Source: Bos javanicus (taxonomy: Eukaryota > Chordata > Mammalia > Artiodactyla > Bovidae). From it: 64,000 nucleotides of DNA. Where the stretch lies: the NCBI RefSeq assembly GCF_032452875.1, contig NC_083884.1, positions 24,011,501 to 24,075,500 on the forward strand. The letters are read 5' to 3'. Shown piece by piece: positions 11,297 through 23,896 of the stretch (its first letter is position 1; the number at the start of each line of letters is the position of its first letter). Both the position numbers and the translations under genes were made by a program. The notes under the pieces are model-generated. The model saw only the letters and a program-made list of their open reading frames with translations, was not told the origin of the DNA and did not search any database.

Positions 11297-12867
11297 CCCT
11301 TATTCCACTAAATGACTCTAAAATGAATAAGGAAGATGACAGATGGCACAAACAATTGATTGCCTTGTAATAGAGAATACTTTCTAAGCTTCAGGTAAGA
11401 GGCTTTATAGTCTACAGCTTTATATTTAAATAGGTATAAAATGTAAAAATCCTATGCCTCACTAGAACCATGAAGGCAGATGATTAGCAGCAGACAGCTT
11501 CCTGCAAGATAGGGAGCCATCTGAAAATTAATAAGGCAGTTGAGAAATGGCCTTGTGACAGCTCCTCACAAGACTGTCTATCATTTTATATTCCAGGAGA
11601 GGATCACATGGCGTTCTGCCAAGATCATCTGCCAAAACTATGGTTGAGCCTCCCTTCTGTATCTGGTATAAAACAAGCAAAATTTCCAGAAAGCCACGAT
11701 GGAGCTGTTTCTCCTCATAGCACACAAGGAAAATGTTTACATGCATGCTAATGAAGTTCCAGATAGAGAGGACAGGAATAATAAAGAAACAATACAGTAT
11801 GTGTTATTAATTGAGAAATTCCCAAAATTGTTGTAAGTCATCAGTCAATGTCAAAAGACACTCTACATATTAAAATGGGAAAAGACACATAAGGAAGCAC
11901 AACTAAGCTTGTTAGAGATAAATTGATACAAACCAAATATGAATAAAAAGCATTAAGAGCAACCAGAGGAAGAGAAATATTTCTTTCGGAAAGTACAAAT
12001 AAAACTGACAGTCAATATCATAAAACAATGGAAGTCAGAAGACAATGGAATGTCATGATATTAGAAGATAATCATTGTCAACGTAGAATTCTATTCCAGA
12101 TTTTTAAAAAGTGATACAATTACATAATAAAATAAATAGACAAAGAATTTACTACTCCACATCTGCAATAAAAATTTCTGTTTGATACCCAATTGGGGTA
12201 CTTTATGTAGTATAGGGTATAATATGTCAAAAGCAGCATAGAAATACAGGCAGGAAAAAAGCAATTAAAAAGGCCCAACACAGGCCATCATGTTGGGTAT
12301 ACATTACATTATACTTCATGTTAGTTATCATGTAGTATGTAGAATCAAAATGCATAATAGCAATAATAGAATAGGTCATCTAAGGTTCTAGTATTTTCAA
12401 GAATGCAACAAAGTAAGTATTTATACCATTGTAGTATATCAAAATTATGTAACATTTATGGTAGCCACTAAAAATAATAAAAAATGTGAAATTAAAATAT
12501 TAAGAAAAGATGAAATAACAAAAATGAGTATGTAATTATATATCAGGATCTATACAACAGAAAATAAATGATCTTGCTTAACCAATTACAGGGAAAACAT
12601 TCAATTGTAAATGCTGGAAATAACTAATAAATATTGAAATAAAAAAAGACTCAGTTGAGGGCATAATAGCTTCACTGGATAGTGACAAAGATTTTGAAGT
12701 GGAATATAGATTCCAAAACACTGCACTGAGAAATGAATAAGTAAAAGAGATGATAAAATGACTTGTCAGAGCATATAGCAGTTGGAAAATGCTAAAATGA
12801 ATGAATTGGCAAAGAAATATTTGATTAGTCAATGTGTTAAAATTATTCAAAACTGAAAAACCTATGT

Positions 12868-12910
12868 CCATATATATATATATATATGCATATATATGTG
12901 TGTGTGTATG
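12868..12910. repeat. TA/TG microsatellite
   Basis: Alternating TA run followed by a short TG run. The flanks are AT-rich and unassigned to 13216. Confidence 0.9.
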
Positions 12911-13216
12911 CCTACTAACTAAAAAGTATAAATAAATATAAAACTTTTGTAGACATGTAATAATTGAAACTTCACCATATATATTATAAAGTAAAATAAA
13001 ACATAACCTTTACCAGAGAGAAATGAGATTGATTAAAATGAATGAATAATGTCTCATAAACATCAATAAAACTAGTAGAAATAAATGATATTCAACATGG
13101 TGAAGATAAAAATAACATTATTTACCATAATAAAAGAGAACAAAATACTGCCATTTTCTATTTTAAGATGTCATTGAGTGTGATTTTACAAATATTAAAT
13201 ATATAAAATATGTTAG

Positions 13217-13436
13217 AATGGTGACTTTCCTAGTGGCTCAGATGGTAAAGTGTCTGCCTACAATGCAGGAGACCTGGGTTCGATCCCTGGATTGGGAAGA
13301 TCATGGGAGAAGGAAATGGCAACCCACTCCAGTACCCTTGCTTGGAAAATCCTATGGATGGAGGAGCCCGGTAGGCTACAGTCCACAGGGTCACAAAGAG
13401 TTGGACACAACTGAGCGACTTCACTTCACTTCATGT
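13217..13436 (+). mobile_element. Bov-tA SINE, sense
   Basis: Starts with the head 'gactttcctagtggctcag' and ends with the pyrimidine-rich tail 'cgacttcacttcacttca'. Confidence 0.93.
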
Positions 13437-13526
13437 TAGAATAAAGGAATGCAATATTCAATGTAAATACTATATCTATAGTATAAAATTTTATTAATAG
13501 TAGTATAAACCATGCACATGAATGTG

Positions 13527-13720
13527 TTGTGCTGAGTACTCAGTTGTGTCCGACTATTTGTGACCCCATGGACTGTAGTCCACCAGGCTCATCTGTCCAT
13601 GGGGATTCTCCAGGCAAGAATACTGCACTGGGTTACCATGCCCTTCTCCAGGGGCTCTTCCCAACCCAGGCATTGAACCATGGTCACCTGCATTGGAGAT
13701 GGATTCTTTATGACACGACT
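13527..13720 (-). mobile_element. Bov-tA SINE, antisense, head partly lost
   Basis: Antisense Bov-tA from 'gtactcagttgtgtccgac' to 'ggattctttatgacacgac'. The last part of the head is degraded. Confidence 0.9.
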
Positions 13721-13931
13721 GGTACCTGTCAAATTTCAGAATTTTTCAAATTTATTTTCTCATCTGCTACTCCTAATAGATGGAGAAAAGGAATTTGAAA
13801 TAGGTCAGATGGATATATGTAGAAAAACATTAAAATTTATCTTTTGTTTTTTGTTAGATGGAAATAAAATACTAGTACCGGGCATTTCTTATTCCTTGAT
13901 CCTTTTTTTTTTTTTATGTTTTAAACGGTTC

Positions 13932-13934
13932 GTG

Positions 13935-13969
<35 letters not shown>

Positions 13970-13970
13970 G
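13932..13970. repeat. (GT)n microsatellite
   Basis: A GT run with one T interruption sits immediately at the tail of an antisense SINE, a common seeding position. Confidence 0.93.
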
Positions 13971-14150
13971 CTCTCAGCCACTTCAGTTGTGTCTATTTGT
14001 GACTCTATGGACTGTCAGGCTGCTCTCGATGGAATTTTTCAGGCAAGGACACTCAATGGGATGCCATGCTCTTCTCCAGGAGTCTTCCCAACCCATCTTC
14101 TGTGTCTCTTGCATGTGGATTCTTTATCACTGAGCCATCCAGGAAGCCCA
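13971..14150 (-). mobile_element. Bov-tA SINE, antisense, diverged
   Basis: Antisense copy with small deletions, from 'agccacttcagttgtgtct' to 'gccatccaggaagccca'. Confidence 0.88.
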
Positions 14151-15949
14151 TAAATAGTTCAAAAATATTTTAAAATAAACAATATTTCCAGAGAATTTAA
14201 TTTTTCCTATTGATTATAAAGTTTATCATCAATTTAATATCAGTATCATCAATTAGTAAAATGAAATTGAAACATTCTATAATAAATATGCACACAAAAT
14301 GTTTGATATTCCAATTTCAGAAAGACTAAAATATGAAAAAATAAATTTGCTTAGAATCTTAGAAATGTGACAGCTCACTAATTAGTTGGCATTTATAATA
14401 ATCCCAATGGGTGAGGTATTTCTTGCTCAACAGGAATTAAAGAATAATTTATAGCTTTTCATATGAAGGTGTTTTCCATTGAGGAATATTTATTTATTTC
14501 ACTATTATGTCAGTTGTCTCAGAAGAAATATTCCTACTTATCTCCTGATAATAGCTTATATTTGCACAATGTAATCAACATCCTACATCCTCATTTTGTT
14601 GTAGGGTTGAGAAAGCTTTGCATTCTATATTCAATACTGAAATTTATTTATTTTAGCAAAAAAAAAATTCAATCACTGAACAACTCTTTGGAGTTACCTA
14701 TGGTTTTACAAGTAAACATTATTAACTAAGAAATGATTCCACAAGTGTACCAACAGACAGGGGGAGTCCTTGACCTGTTAAACATAGCCATGGGATTCCT
14801 CAGATAATGTATTCCACTGGTAGCAGCCCCAGGTAAATTCAAGAGACTAATTTGGTTCCTCTTCAAACTGCATTCAATCAATGATTCAGTCCATTTGGAA
14901 AATCAATATCCACAACTATCACCTTTGAAGAACCACATTATTCAGCTAAACCTAATTATCATAAATACTTGCTCTATTACAACAGCTCTCTACTATTGTG
15001 TTAAAATTATGAAATAAGATTGTCTTGACATTTTAAATGAGTGAATCTGTAACAGCAACAGGAAATTAGCTTTCTGTACTATAATATGCTATTACATTTT
15101 TGTATTGTGATTCTTTTTCTAGTTTTGGAAATTTGTTCAAAATTAATTGAGAACTATACTAATCATCAACTCTGTTAACTTTCTAAATTTATAAAAAAAT
15201 GATTGAAAGAAAGACTGAAAATCTCCTCGCTGGTCATGAAAACTACTGAGAAACAGCTACAAATTAAAAGCTAATTAAAAGCAAAATTACATACACAGCT
15301 ATTTGTAAGGTAAATACTTTCAAATCCAAATGGAATAAGCCTGTATCAAAGAATGGAATAAATTAGAAAACAAAATTTATATGAAATAAAAAAAATCAAT
15401 TACTATTGTAAATAATCTTTTATAATAGATTATAAATCTATTTATAATAGATTATTCACAGATCTATTTTCATCTGTAAATATTTCAACAGCCTCAGTGA
15501 TATTCCTGGTTCGAGTAACTATGCCACTGTGGATTAAAGGAGCCCTAGGTTCTCTGAAGCACAAAGGAGTTTTTGTCTGACAGTGGCTGACTTCAGTTTA
15601 GTCAGTGTAGTATAGAGATTGAGTCAGAATCGAGGAAACTGCCCTGGAGATAGCTAATGATAAAATACACCCTCACTGGAGAGTTCAGTATACTTTACAT
15701 CAGGAGCATAATTGAGAAATGAGATAGCACCTGAAGAAGGACCATGAATCAAAGAGAATTTACATTCTTGTTTTTGCTGCTTTTTAATTTAATATTGCAT
15801 ATCTTATATGGCACTTGTATGCTGATGGAAATGATCCCCAAACACAGAAGAAACAGATGATTCTGGAAGAAAAATAGTTCATAGTAAAATGTCAACTTTG
15901 ACCATAGAAAGGTTTGGCCCTTTGCCCCCAATTCCTGGAAGGGAACCTC
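14151..15949. other. Unassigned AT-rich DNA
   Basis: No gene or repeat recognised. A local palindrome at about 15426-15444 ('aatagattataaatctatt') is of the kind expected by chance in AT-rich sequence. Confidence 0.5.
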
Positions 15950-16384
15950 TTAACCCATGGAATGTCCTACCCCCTAGGAGTGTTTTTGCTTACCTGGAGA
16001 TTTGGGGCTGTACCAGGTAATTTACACTAACAATGTGATCTGTGGTGAGAGCTTGGAACACATGACATCAGCATGCCCCCTGAGAAGCTAGAGAGTAAGA
16101 TCAGCCGTGAGGGCACTGGTCATGTGACCGACTCCCAGTACACATTCTGAACACAAAACTCTGGTGAGATTCCCTGGTTGGCAGTACTCCACGTGTTATT
16201 GCTACACATCATTGCTGAGGGAAATAAGCACTGTCCACACAAGTCCACTGGGACAAGACAACTGGAAGCTTTGCAACTGATCTCTTCTGTACCCTGCTGT
16301 ATATACCTCTTTTCTTTGTTGATTTACATCTGTATCCCTTTACTGTAACAGATCATAACCATGAATATAATACTTTCATCAGTT
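15950..16384 (+). repeat. Old LTR-like relic, left piece (family not named)
   Basis: The sequence is more GC-balanced than its surroundings. Near its end it carries a block ('ctgtatccctttactgtaac', then 'cataaccatgaatataatac') resembling widespread old mammalian LTR sequence. Similar-type sequence appears to resume at about 17290 beyond an L1 insertion ('attgagactgagagcagtc'). I cannot name the family with confidence. No internal retroviral genes are visible. Confidence 0.35.
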
Positions 16385-16991
16385 TTAAGAATTATATCAC
16401 CTGACACCAGTCAAAATGGTCATCATCAAAAAATCTATAAACAATAAAAGCTGGAGAGGGTGTGGAGCAAAAGGAAGCCTCTTGCACTATTGGTGGGAAG
16501 GTAAATTGATACAGGTACTGTGGAGAATAGTATGGAGATTCCTTAAACAAACTAAAAATAAAACTACCATACAACCCAGAAATCCCACCACTGGGCATAT
16601 ACCCTGAGAAAACCATAATTCAAAAGGACACATGTACATCAGTGTTCATTGCAGCACCATTTACAATAGCCAGGACATGACAACCTACATTTCCACAGAC
16701 AGACAAATGGATAAAAAAGATATGGTACATACACACAACGGAATATTACTCAGACTTAAAAATGAATGAAATTGGGTCATTTGTTGAGGTGTGGATGGAC
16801 CTAGAGTCTGTCATACAGAGAGAGGTAAGTCAGAAAGAGAAGAACAAATGACATATATTAATCCATATTCATGGAATTTAGAAAAAATGGTACAGATGTA
16901 TCTATTTCCAGGGCAGGTATAAGAGACGCAGACATAGAGAATGGACATGTGGATACAGCAGGGTAAGGAAAGAAGGATGAATTGGGAAACT

Positions 16992-17049
<58 letters not shown>

Positions 17050-17285
17050 CACACACACACACAGACACCACCATCACTACCATGTATAAAATAGACAGCT
17101 AGTGGGAACTTGTTATAAAGTACAGGAAATTCAGCTCAGTGTTCTGTGATGATCTAGATGGGTGGGATGGGGTGGGGGAGGCCCAAGAGGGAGGGGATAT
17201 ATGTAAGCATATGGCTGATTCACTTCATTGTATAGCAGAAACAAACACAACATTGAAAGCAATTATACTCAATAAAAAGTTATTC
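16385..17285 (+). mobile_element. L1 3' end, sense
   Basis: ORF2 C-terminus and 3' UTR: 'acaccagtcaaaatggtcat', 'cactgggcatataccctga', and the end 'tactcaataaaaagtta'. It contains a long (TA)n(CA)n microsatellite at 16994-17063. It splits an older LTR-like relic. Confidence 0.93.
16994..17063. repeat. (TA)n(CA)n compound microsatellite
   Basis: About 46 bp of TA followed by about 20 bp of CA inside the L1 3' UTR. It is likely length-variable. Confidence 0.95.
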
Positions 17286-17842
17286 TAGGAAATTATTGAG
17301 ACTGAGAGCAGTCTTGAGGACCTCCAGAATGAGCAGTCCAGCTCCTGGCCAAAAATCCTTGTGTGATTTTCCGACTCAATCGTAAGCAAGTACCAAGTCT
17401 TTACCTGGCAGGCCTCATAGGAGATAACAGTTGTCTCTTCACCAGACATGATACATAGCCAATGCATTGCACTCTCTGAAAGGGGTTACAGTCAGGCTAC
17501 AGCCAAGGCTCTCTGGATGACAGCCTCTTTTGTGTATCTGCATTCCCAGCCCAGACACCTCCATTTGGAAGTATCTTTATAGGGAAATCTTGAAAACACT
17601 TTTTATTACCCTGAGTCAGTACCTAGTTCTTTTCCATTCCGAGTCCTGTCCCTGTTGTCTCTGCTAGGCCCTGGGTTATTAAAATTACAAGATCCTTTTA
17701 TTCAAGAGTCCCTCAGCTTTAATATGACCACCATATCTGTGCTGATACAGATCCTGTCTGCCACTTCATTACAAGGATGAAACTGGAAAAGGAGCAAGTT
17801 GATGCTGTCTTCCATTTTAGCCTCTTACTTATACTATAATGT
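17286..17842. other. Relic right piece to about 17330, then unassigned
   Basis: The first 40 or so bases look like the continuation of the LTR-like relic at 15950-16384. The rest has balanced composition with no recognised gene. The minus frame at 17285-17467 has no known domain. Confidence 0.35.
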
Positions 17843-18054
17843 TGTTGTTTTAATCACTAAGTCATGTTCAACTCTTTTACCACCCCATGGACTATAGTCT
17901 GCCAGGCTCCTCTGTCCATAAGATTTTCCAGGTAAAAATACTGGATTAGTTTGCCATTTCCTTCTGTAGGGGATTTTCCCGACCAAGGGATCAAACTTGT
18001 GTCTCCTGCATTGGCAAATGGAGTCTCTGCCACTGAGCGACCTGGGAAGTCCCT
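17843..18054 (-). mobile_element. Bov-tA SINE, antisense
   Basis: Antisense copy from 'tcactaagtcatgttcaac' to 'gcgacctgggaagtcccta'. Confidence 0.92.
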
Positions 18055-18164
18055 AGCCTATCATAGTAAGTGATTAAAGGCTTGATGATTACTTCCATTT
18101 TGGCACATTTCTTTAATTGGCTACTCTGACACTTGGCAGCTGTCTCCCACTCTACTGAGCTCTT

Positions 18165-18281
18165 CGTGAAGTTGCTCAGTCATGTCCGACTCTTTGTGAC
18201 CCCATGGACTATAGCCCACCAGGCTCCTCCATCCATGGAATTTTCTAGGCAAGAGTACTGGAGTGGGTTCCCATTTCTTGA
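18165..18281 (-). mobile_element. Bov-A-type SINE fragment, antisense
   Basis: Only the BovB-like half is present ('gttgctcagtcatgtccgac' to 'tactggagtgggttccca'), with no tRNA-derived head. Confidence 0.9.
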
Positions 18282-18626
18282 CCATCCTTAATTCATAGCT
18301 CTGATGGCTATATAGAGAGAACTAACTTGGTTGAAATTAACCAAGTAGTTGGAGATTATGACATCTAAGAGCTCACTGTGATTAAACACTGTGAGGTGGC
18401 TTCTCTTTTCAAAAACTGGAGACGATATTGATAATTTTGACTGTATTAGTTTCTACTTTCTAAATGTTATCATCTTATTCTTTTTTCTCTATGTCATCTA
18501 GGACTTCCAGTACGACGTTAAGTGAATCAGAGCAGAAATCTTTTAGAGAGGATATGTCTAAAACTTCATCATTGTGTTGTTTATTATAGGCTTTTGATAG
18601 ATTCTCTGTAGAGCTACAAGGGAAGC
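18282..18626. other. Unassigned DNA
   Basis: Nothing recognised between two antisense SINEs. Confidence 0.45.
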
Positions 18627-18830
18627 CTAAGAAAGTGAAGTGAGAGTCGCTCAGTCGTGTCCAACTCTTTGCAACCCCATGGACCATACAGTCCATGGAA
18701 TTCTCCAGGCCAGGATACTGGAGTGGGTAGCCTTTCCCTTCTCCAGGGGATCTTCCCAACCCAGGGGTCGAACCCAGGTCTCCTGCATTGCAGGAGGATT
18801 CTTTACCAGCTGAGCCACTGGCGAAGCCTT
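18627..18830 (-). mobile_element. Bov-tA SINE, antisense, well preserved
   Basis: 'gtgagagtcgctcagtcgtg' at left, head 'gctgagccactggcgaagcc' at right. Intact CpGs in the tail suggest it is younger than its neighbours. Confidence 0.94.
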
Positions 18831-20239
18831 GTTTTTCCATACTAGATTAGGATGTTTCTTTTACTGCCAGCTTCCTTAGGCATTTCTTTAGTGGGAAAAA
18901 TTTTGTCTAATTCCCTCTTAGCAGTAATTAATAGACCCCATTCATTATATTCTCTACTTATAAATTATATTAACACATTTTCTAATTTGGAATCCTGTTT
19001 TCATTCTGTAGTAATGATGCATTTTCCCTTACACTGCTAGATTGTCTTTGCTAATAACTTAATATTTCCTTTGTATATTCATATTTAGCTTGTTCTATAG
19101 TTTCATTTTTCTGTTATTTCTGACATGATTTTTGTATCAAAATTAGATTAACTCCTAAAATTAATATGAAAGCTTTCCTATTTTCATTCTCTAGAAGAAT
19201 TTACATAACATTGAAAGTATCTGTTAATAATGATTTGCTGTAAATCAGCTAAAAATTCACTGAGACCTAGTTACTATTTTATGATCAAAATTTTAAGTAT
19301 ATAGTTTCTTTTGATATTGGCTTTTTATATCTGATTATGTTAGGACATGATCCTTTATCTTTAGGTATTTTTTAAAATTATTGTGATAAAACTGAGCATA
19401 ATGGTCCCATTTTTTTTTTCAAGCTAAATAAATCAAATCATTTCATGTTCATCCATTTTGATTAAGAAAAGTGAAAAGGAGACATTTTTAGCCCAACGTT
19501 TTCTCTTATCACTTTCATCTTTGTTAACTGTGAGTTTAGTAAAATAATCAAATACCTATTTGTGGAAAGTTTGGGGAAAACTACTTCCATGTAATATATA
19601 TGTTAGCACTCATGACTATTAAGTGATACTTCAGCCTTAAAAATAAAATGTATGTAAAATATCAAAATTAATGAATCTTAGATATGATACCTATGTTCAA
19701 AGCATTTTAAATGTGATGATTTTAGAAAGTTTTTGCATTCTCCCTTATCCTCTATGTCACAAAGAACTACTGAACCATCTTTTGCTAAGTCTGCAATGCT
19801 TTTCTGTGGGTGGAGAAACTACATTCCAGCACTTTGTTACTCATTCTGTTTTTCTGGTAGTTAATACAGTTAGCAGGTGGTGATAATTAAAATGCAGAAG
19901 TAAGCAGATGAATATCTCTGCTGAGTGCAAGTCAAGAAGATAATGAAAGATCAAGAAAAAGTTTCTTGTCATTACCTGAATTATCCCCACTTCAAATTAA
20001 AGGCATTTTATTTTTTGTGCCTTGGGTTTATACAGATAATAAAAAGTTTTTTAAATACATTAAAAATTATTTCTTCTTCTTAAATCTTCATAAATTAGCT
20101 TCCTGAGGTAACCAATTCCAGTTTCTTTACTCTTCAAAGTAAAGGAAATATTGTATAAGCAACAAATATGTTGTATAATCCAAAAAAAAGACACATTTGG
20201 AAGGCAGAACACATAGTTTTTGTTTGTTTGTTTTGTTTT
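18831..20239. other. Unassigned AT-rich DNA
   Basis: No recognised repeat or gene. Short frames (18852-19040, 19671-19883) lack domains. Confidence 0.5.
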
Positions 20240-20350
20240 TATCTTGGCTCTTTATAAAAGCTGTGTGACTTAGGTTAAGCCAGATAATTTTTCTGCCTCT
20301 CACTTACCTCCTTTAAAAATTGAGAACAGCAACATTTAACTCACAGTGTT
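20240..20350 (+). repeat. MIR SINE fragment
   Basis: 'aaagctgtgtgacttaggtt' followed by 'ttctgcctctcacttacctc' resembles the MIR 'tgtgtgacc...cctcagtttcc' core, and the spacing fits. Confidence 0.6.
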
Positions 20351-20554
20351 GTGCCTAACTTACACTGTTGCAGAAGTATCTAGTGAGGTAACTTCAACCC
20401 ATTTAACAGATGCTGTTCTGAGTGCCTATTGCGTGCTGCTTAGCTTCTAGGTAAATAGGACACATTCTGTTATCATGGAAGTTATTTCCAATCCGTAAGA
20501 CAAAATAAATAAATGATAGCCTAGATCCTGAAGTTAGAAGCTTTATAAATCTAC

Positions 20555-20556
20555 TA

Positions 20557-20587
<31 letters not shown>

Positions 20588-20603
20588 ATATGTATATATA
20601 TTT
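20555..20603. repeat. (TA)n / TATG microsatellite
   Basis: TA run then repeated 'tatatg' units. Confidence 0.92.
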
Positions 20604-21253
20604 AAAGGCTCAATTAAGGACTGAATTTAAAATAACTTATCCTTTTTGTGTTGTAGAAGTATGTATCTCTGGCTTTTATTTTGGAACTGGCAGAGTTTTC
20701 TCTTCCCGTTTCATAAAATACGATAAACATTTAAAACACAAACATATATTTTCTCATAACATCATATTAAATTTCATCAGTTAGATAACTGGATATAGAA
20801 TGCAAAACTATTTTAATGGGTTATCTAACTCAAAAAAATAATACATTACCTTCCTAAAGTACTAAAGATTTTAATGGTCAGATTAGAGGGTTAATTTAGG
20901 TCCAGAAGAAGAACTGACAGCTCTCATGAATGACATAATAATGCTGAGTGTGTTTGGCAATGTGTAAATCTCACTTGTTTAGTCTTAAAGCACTGACTTG
21001 TCTGTACTTACACTCAGCAATTAACAAACCTGTTTTTTCCTGTGGAATATATATGAATTATAGAAATAAAAGCTAAACACGAATAAAGAAAACAGCTAAA
21101 GATAACCATTTCACTCCCCTGTAAACCTCTATATATTAATAAAGGAAACTGACAAAGTATAGAGGTTGTGGATAGGGACAGAGAATGAGTGAAACAACTA
21201 ACAGTATTCTTCTTAAGATAGAGTCACAATTAAACAAAATGCATGGGTTTGAT
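20604..21253. other. Unassigned AT-rich DNA
   Basis: Nothing recognised. Confidence 0.45.
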
Positions 21254-21481
21254 TAGGGGTCAGCAAAAAATTTTGTGAAGAAACAGTGAATATTTGGGGC
21301 CTTTGAGGGTCATCAAAGCTCTGTTGCAATTACCCAACAGTACTAGCTCTGAAGGGAGGAAGAGGCCAAAAACCTTAAGGAAAAAAGATTGAGTGTGGCT
21401 GTGTCCTATCAAAGCTTTATCAAAAAAAAAAAAAAAACACAGCTGACTCTTGGCTATAGTTTGTTGAATTTTGATCCTGGT
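21254..21481 (+). mobile_element. Non-autonomous hAT-type (Charlie-like) DNA transposon relic
   Basis: It begins 'aggggtcagcaaaaaatttt' and ends 'ggctatagtttgttgaattt', a degraded inverted pair of the 'ggggtcggcaaac' type seen in an abundant old mammalian hAT family. The internal 'gtggctgtgtcctatcaaag' also fits. An A-run at 21423-21437 is an expansion inside it. It encodes no transposase. Confidence 0.65.
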
Positions 21482-21524
21482 ATGTCAGTTGACTCAAAAG
21501 GAGAAGTGGCCTTCTGTCATTTAA

Positions 21525-21560
21525 TGACATATCTATATCTATATCTATCTATCTATACAT
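21525..21560. repeat. (TATC)n-type microsatellite
   Basis: 'tatctatatctatctatcta' lies just before a BovB 5' truncation point. Confidence 0.9.
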
Positions 21561-21582
21561 CTTAGGAAGCGTTTCTATGAAC

Positions 21583-22927
21583 TATGGAAGCTATTGGAAG
21601 TGATGGAATTCCAGCTGAGCTATTCAAAATTCTAACAGATGATGGTGTTAAAGTGTTGCACTCAATATGTCAGCAAATTTGGAAAACTCAGCAGTAGCCA
21701 CAGGACTAGAAAATCATTCAAATCTCAAAGAAAGGCAATACCAAAGAATATTCAAACTACCATACAATTATGCTCATTTCACATGTTAGCAAGGTAATGT
21801 TCAAAATACTTCAAGCAAGGCTTCAGCAGTATGTGAACCAAGAGCATCCAGATGTACATGCTGAACTTAGAAAAGGCAGAGGAACTAGAGGTCAAATTGC
21901 CAGTATTCATTGGATTATAGAGAAAGCAAGGGGGTCCAGAAAAAAATTCTGCTTTGTTAATTATGCTAAAACCTTTGACTGTGGATCACAGCAAACTGTG
22001 GAAAAGTCTTAAAGAGATGGGTATACCACACCGCCTCACCTCTCTCCTGAGAAAACTGGGTCAAGGAGCAGCATTTAGAACCAGACATAGAACAGACTGG
22101 TTCAAAATTAGGAAAGTAATACAAGGCTATACACTGGCCACCATTATGGCAAGGATGACACCACCCTTACGGCAGAAATGGAAGAACTAAAGAGCCCCTT
22201 GATGAAAATGAAAGAGAAGAGTGAAAAAGTTGGCTTAAAACTCAACATTCAGAAAAAAAAGATCATGGCATCTGGTCCCATCACTTCATGGCAAATAGAT
22301 GGAGAAACAATGGAAACAGTGACAAACTTTATATTTTGGAGTTCCAAAATCACTGCAGATGGTGACCATAGCCAGAAATTTTTTAAAATGCTTGCTCCCT
22401 GGAATAAATGCTATGACCAACCTAGACAGGATATTAAAAAGCAGAGAAGTTATTTTGTCAACTAAGGTCCATCTAGTTAAAGCTATGGTTTTTCCAGTAG
22501 TCATGTATGGGTGTGAGAGTTGGACTATAAGAAACCTGAGCACCAAAGAACTGATGCTTTTAAACTGTGGTTTTGGAGAAGACGCTTAGGAGTCCCTTGG
22601 ACTGCAAGGAGATCAAACCAGTCAATCCTAAAGGAAATCAGTCCTGAACATTTGTTGGAAGGACAGATGTTGAAGCTGAAACTCCAATACTTTGGTCACC
22701 TGACGCAAACTGACTCATTAGAAAAGAACCTGATGCTGGGAAAGATTGACTAAAGTAGGAAGGATAAGGGGATGACAGAGGATGAGGTGGTTGGATGGCA
22801 TCACCAACTCAATGGACATGAGTTTGAGTAAACTCTGGGAGTTGGTGATGGACAGGGAAGCCTGGCATGCTGCAGTCCATGGGGTCACAAAGAGTCAGAC
22901 ATGACTGAGCAACTCAACTGAACTGAA
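21583..22927 (+). mobile_element. BovB LINE, sense, 5'-truncated, internal deletion
   Basis: It starts in the segment before the RT fingers ('gtgatggaattccagctgag') and runs to the BovB 3' end ('agcaactcaactgaactgaa'). At about 22138-22150 the sequence jumps from just before motif B to the end of the YADD region, so the RT core around motif B and YADD is deleted. Frames at 21770-22012, 21954-22190, 22178-22465 and 22520-22753 are pieces of one broken ORF2. Motif A is also hit: the first open frame reads YAKTFDCGS. Confidence 0.93.
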
Positions 22928-22974
22928 GTAATATACTGGCATACTGCTTACTTAACAGCTATGCAGAGCCAGTA

Positions 22975-23198
22975 GGGGCTTCCCTAGTGTCTCAGCTGGT
23001 AAAGAATCTGCCTGCAATGCAGGAGAACCAAATGTGATCCTTGGGTTGGGAAGATCCCCTGGAGAAAGAAGTGTCAACCCACTCCAGTACTCTTGCCTGG
23101 AGAATTCCATGAACAGAGGAGCTGGACAGGCTAGAGTCCATGGAGTGGCAAGGAGCCGGACATGACTGTGCAATTGACTTTCACTTTCTCACTTTCAT
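22975..23198 (+). mobile_element. Bov-tA SINE, sense, inside BovB
   Basis: Head 'gggcttccctagtgtctcag', tail 'gactttcactttctcacttt'. Flanking 'atgcagag' before and 'atgcacag' after look like a diverged target-site duplication within BovB. Confidence 0.92.
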
Positions 23199-23655
23199 GC
23201 ACAGTACATCAGCAAAAGGCTGAGCTGGATGAATCAGAAGCTGAAATCAAGATTTCTGGGAAAAATATCAACAACCTAACATATGCAGATAATGCTGCTC
23301 TAATGGCAGAAAGTGAAGAGGAACTAGAGAGCCTCTTGATGGGGATGAAAGAGGAGAATGAAAAAGCTGCCTTAAAACTCAACATTCAAAAAACTAAGAT
23401 CATGGCACCTGGTCCTATCACTTCATGGCAAATTGAAGGGAAATGAGTGGAAGAAGTGACAGACACTATTTTCTTGAGCTCCAAAATCATAGGAGATTGA
23501 GACTACAGCCATGAATTTAAGGAAAGCTATGAAAAACCTAGACAGCATGTTAAAAAGCAGAGGCATCACTTTACCAGCGAAGATACATATAGTCAAAGCT
23601 ACAGTTTTTCCAGTAGTTGTGCAAAGATGTGAGAGTTGGACCATAAAGAAGACTG

Positions 23656-23896
23656 AATGTGTGCTAAGTTGCTTCAGTTATATCTGACTCCTTGTGATTA
23701 TTGACTGCTATTGACTACTATTGACTGCAACCTTCCAGACTCCACTGTCCATAGGATTCTCCAGGCAAGAATACTGGAGTGGGTTGCATGCCCTCCTCCA
23801 GGGAATCTTCCCAACCCAGTGATCTAAACTGCATCTCTTCTCTCTCCAGCATTGAGAGGCATGTTCTTTACCACTAGTGGCCACCTGGGAAGCCCA
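23656..23896 (-). mobile_element. Bov-tA SINE, antisense, inside BovB
   Basis: Antisense copy with a small internal repeat 'ttgactactattgactgc' at about 23700-23727. It is flanked by 'aaagaagactga' and 'aaagaaggttga', a diverged target duplication of BovB sequence. Confidence 0.92.

Larger units (their letters stand above)
10540..12560 (+). mobile_element. Old L1M, sense, ORF1 region, heavily decayed
   Basis: 10560-10960 resembles the coiled-coil coding part of an old mammalian L1 ORF1 ('agaatcaagttcattctaga', 'gagtttaacagtagattcc'). 11760-12480 matches the C-terminal ORF1 domain ('caatggaagtcagaagacaa', 'ggaatgtcatgatattag') and what follows. No open frame survives. A Bov-tA dimer (10983-11296) and about 450 bp of unassigned DNA (11297-11760) lie between the two parts. 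L1 ORF1 encodes an RNA-binding trimer; here it is only a fossil. Confidence 0.65.

Noticed and set aside
13680..14153. 157-codon open frame
   Set aside because: Reads through a SINE, a GT microsatellite and another SINE; the product is Cys/Val repeat plus SINE translation.
15426..15444. Short perfect palindrome
   Set aside because: 8-bp AT-only arms are expected by chance in this composition.
18475..18840. 121-codon minus open frame
   Set aside because: Half of it is a translated Bov-tA SINE; the rest has no recognisable domain.
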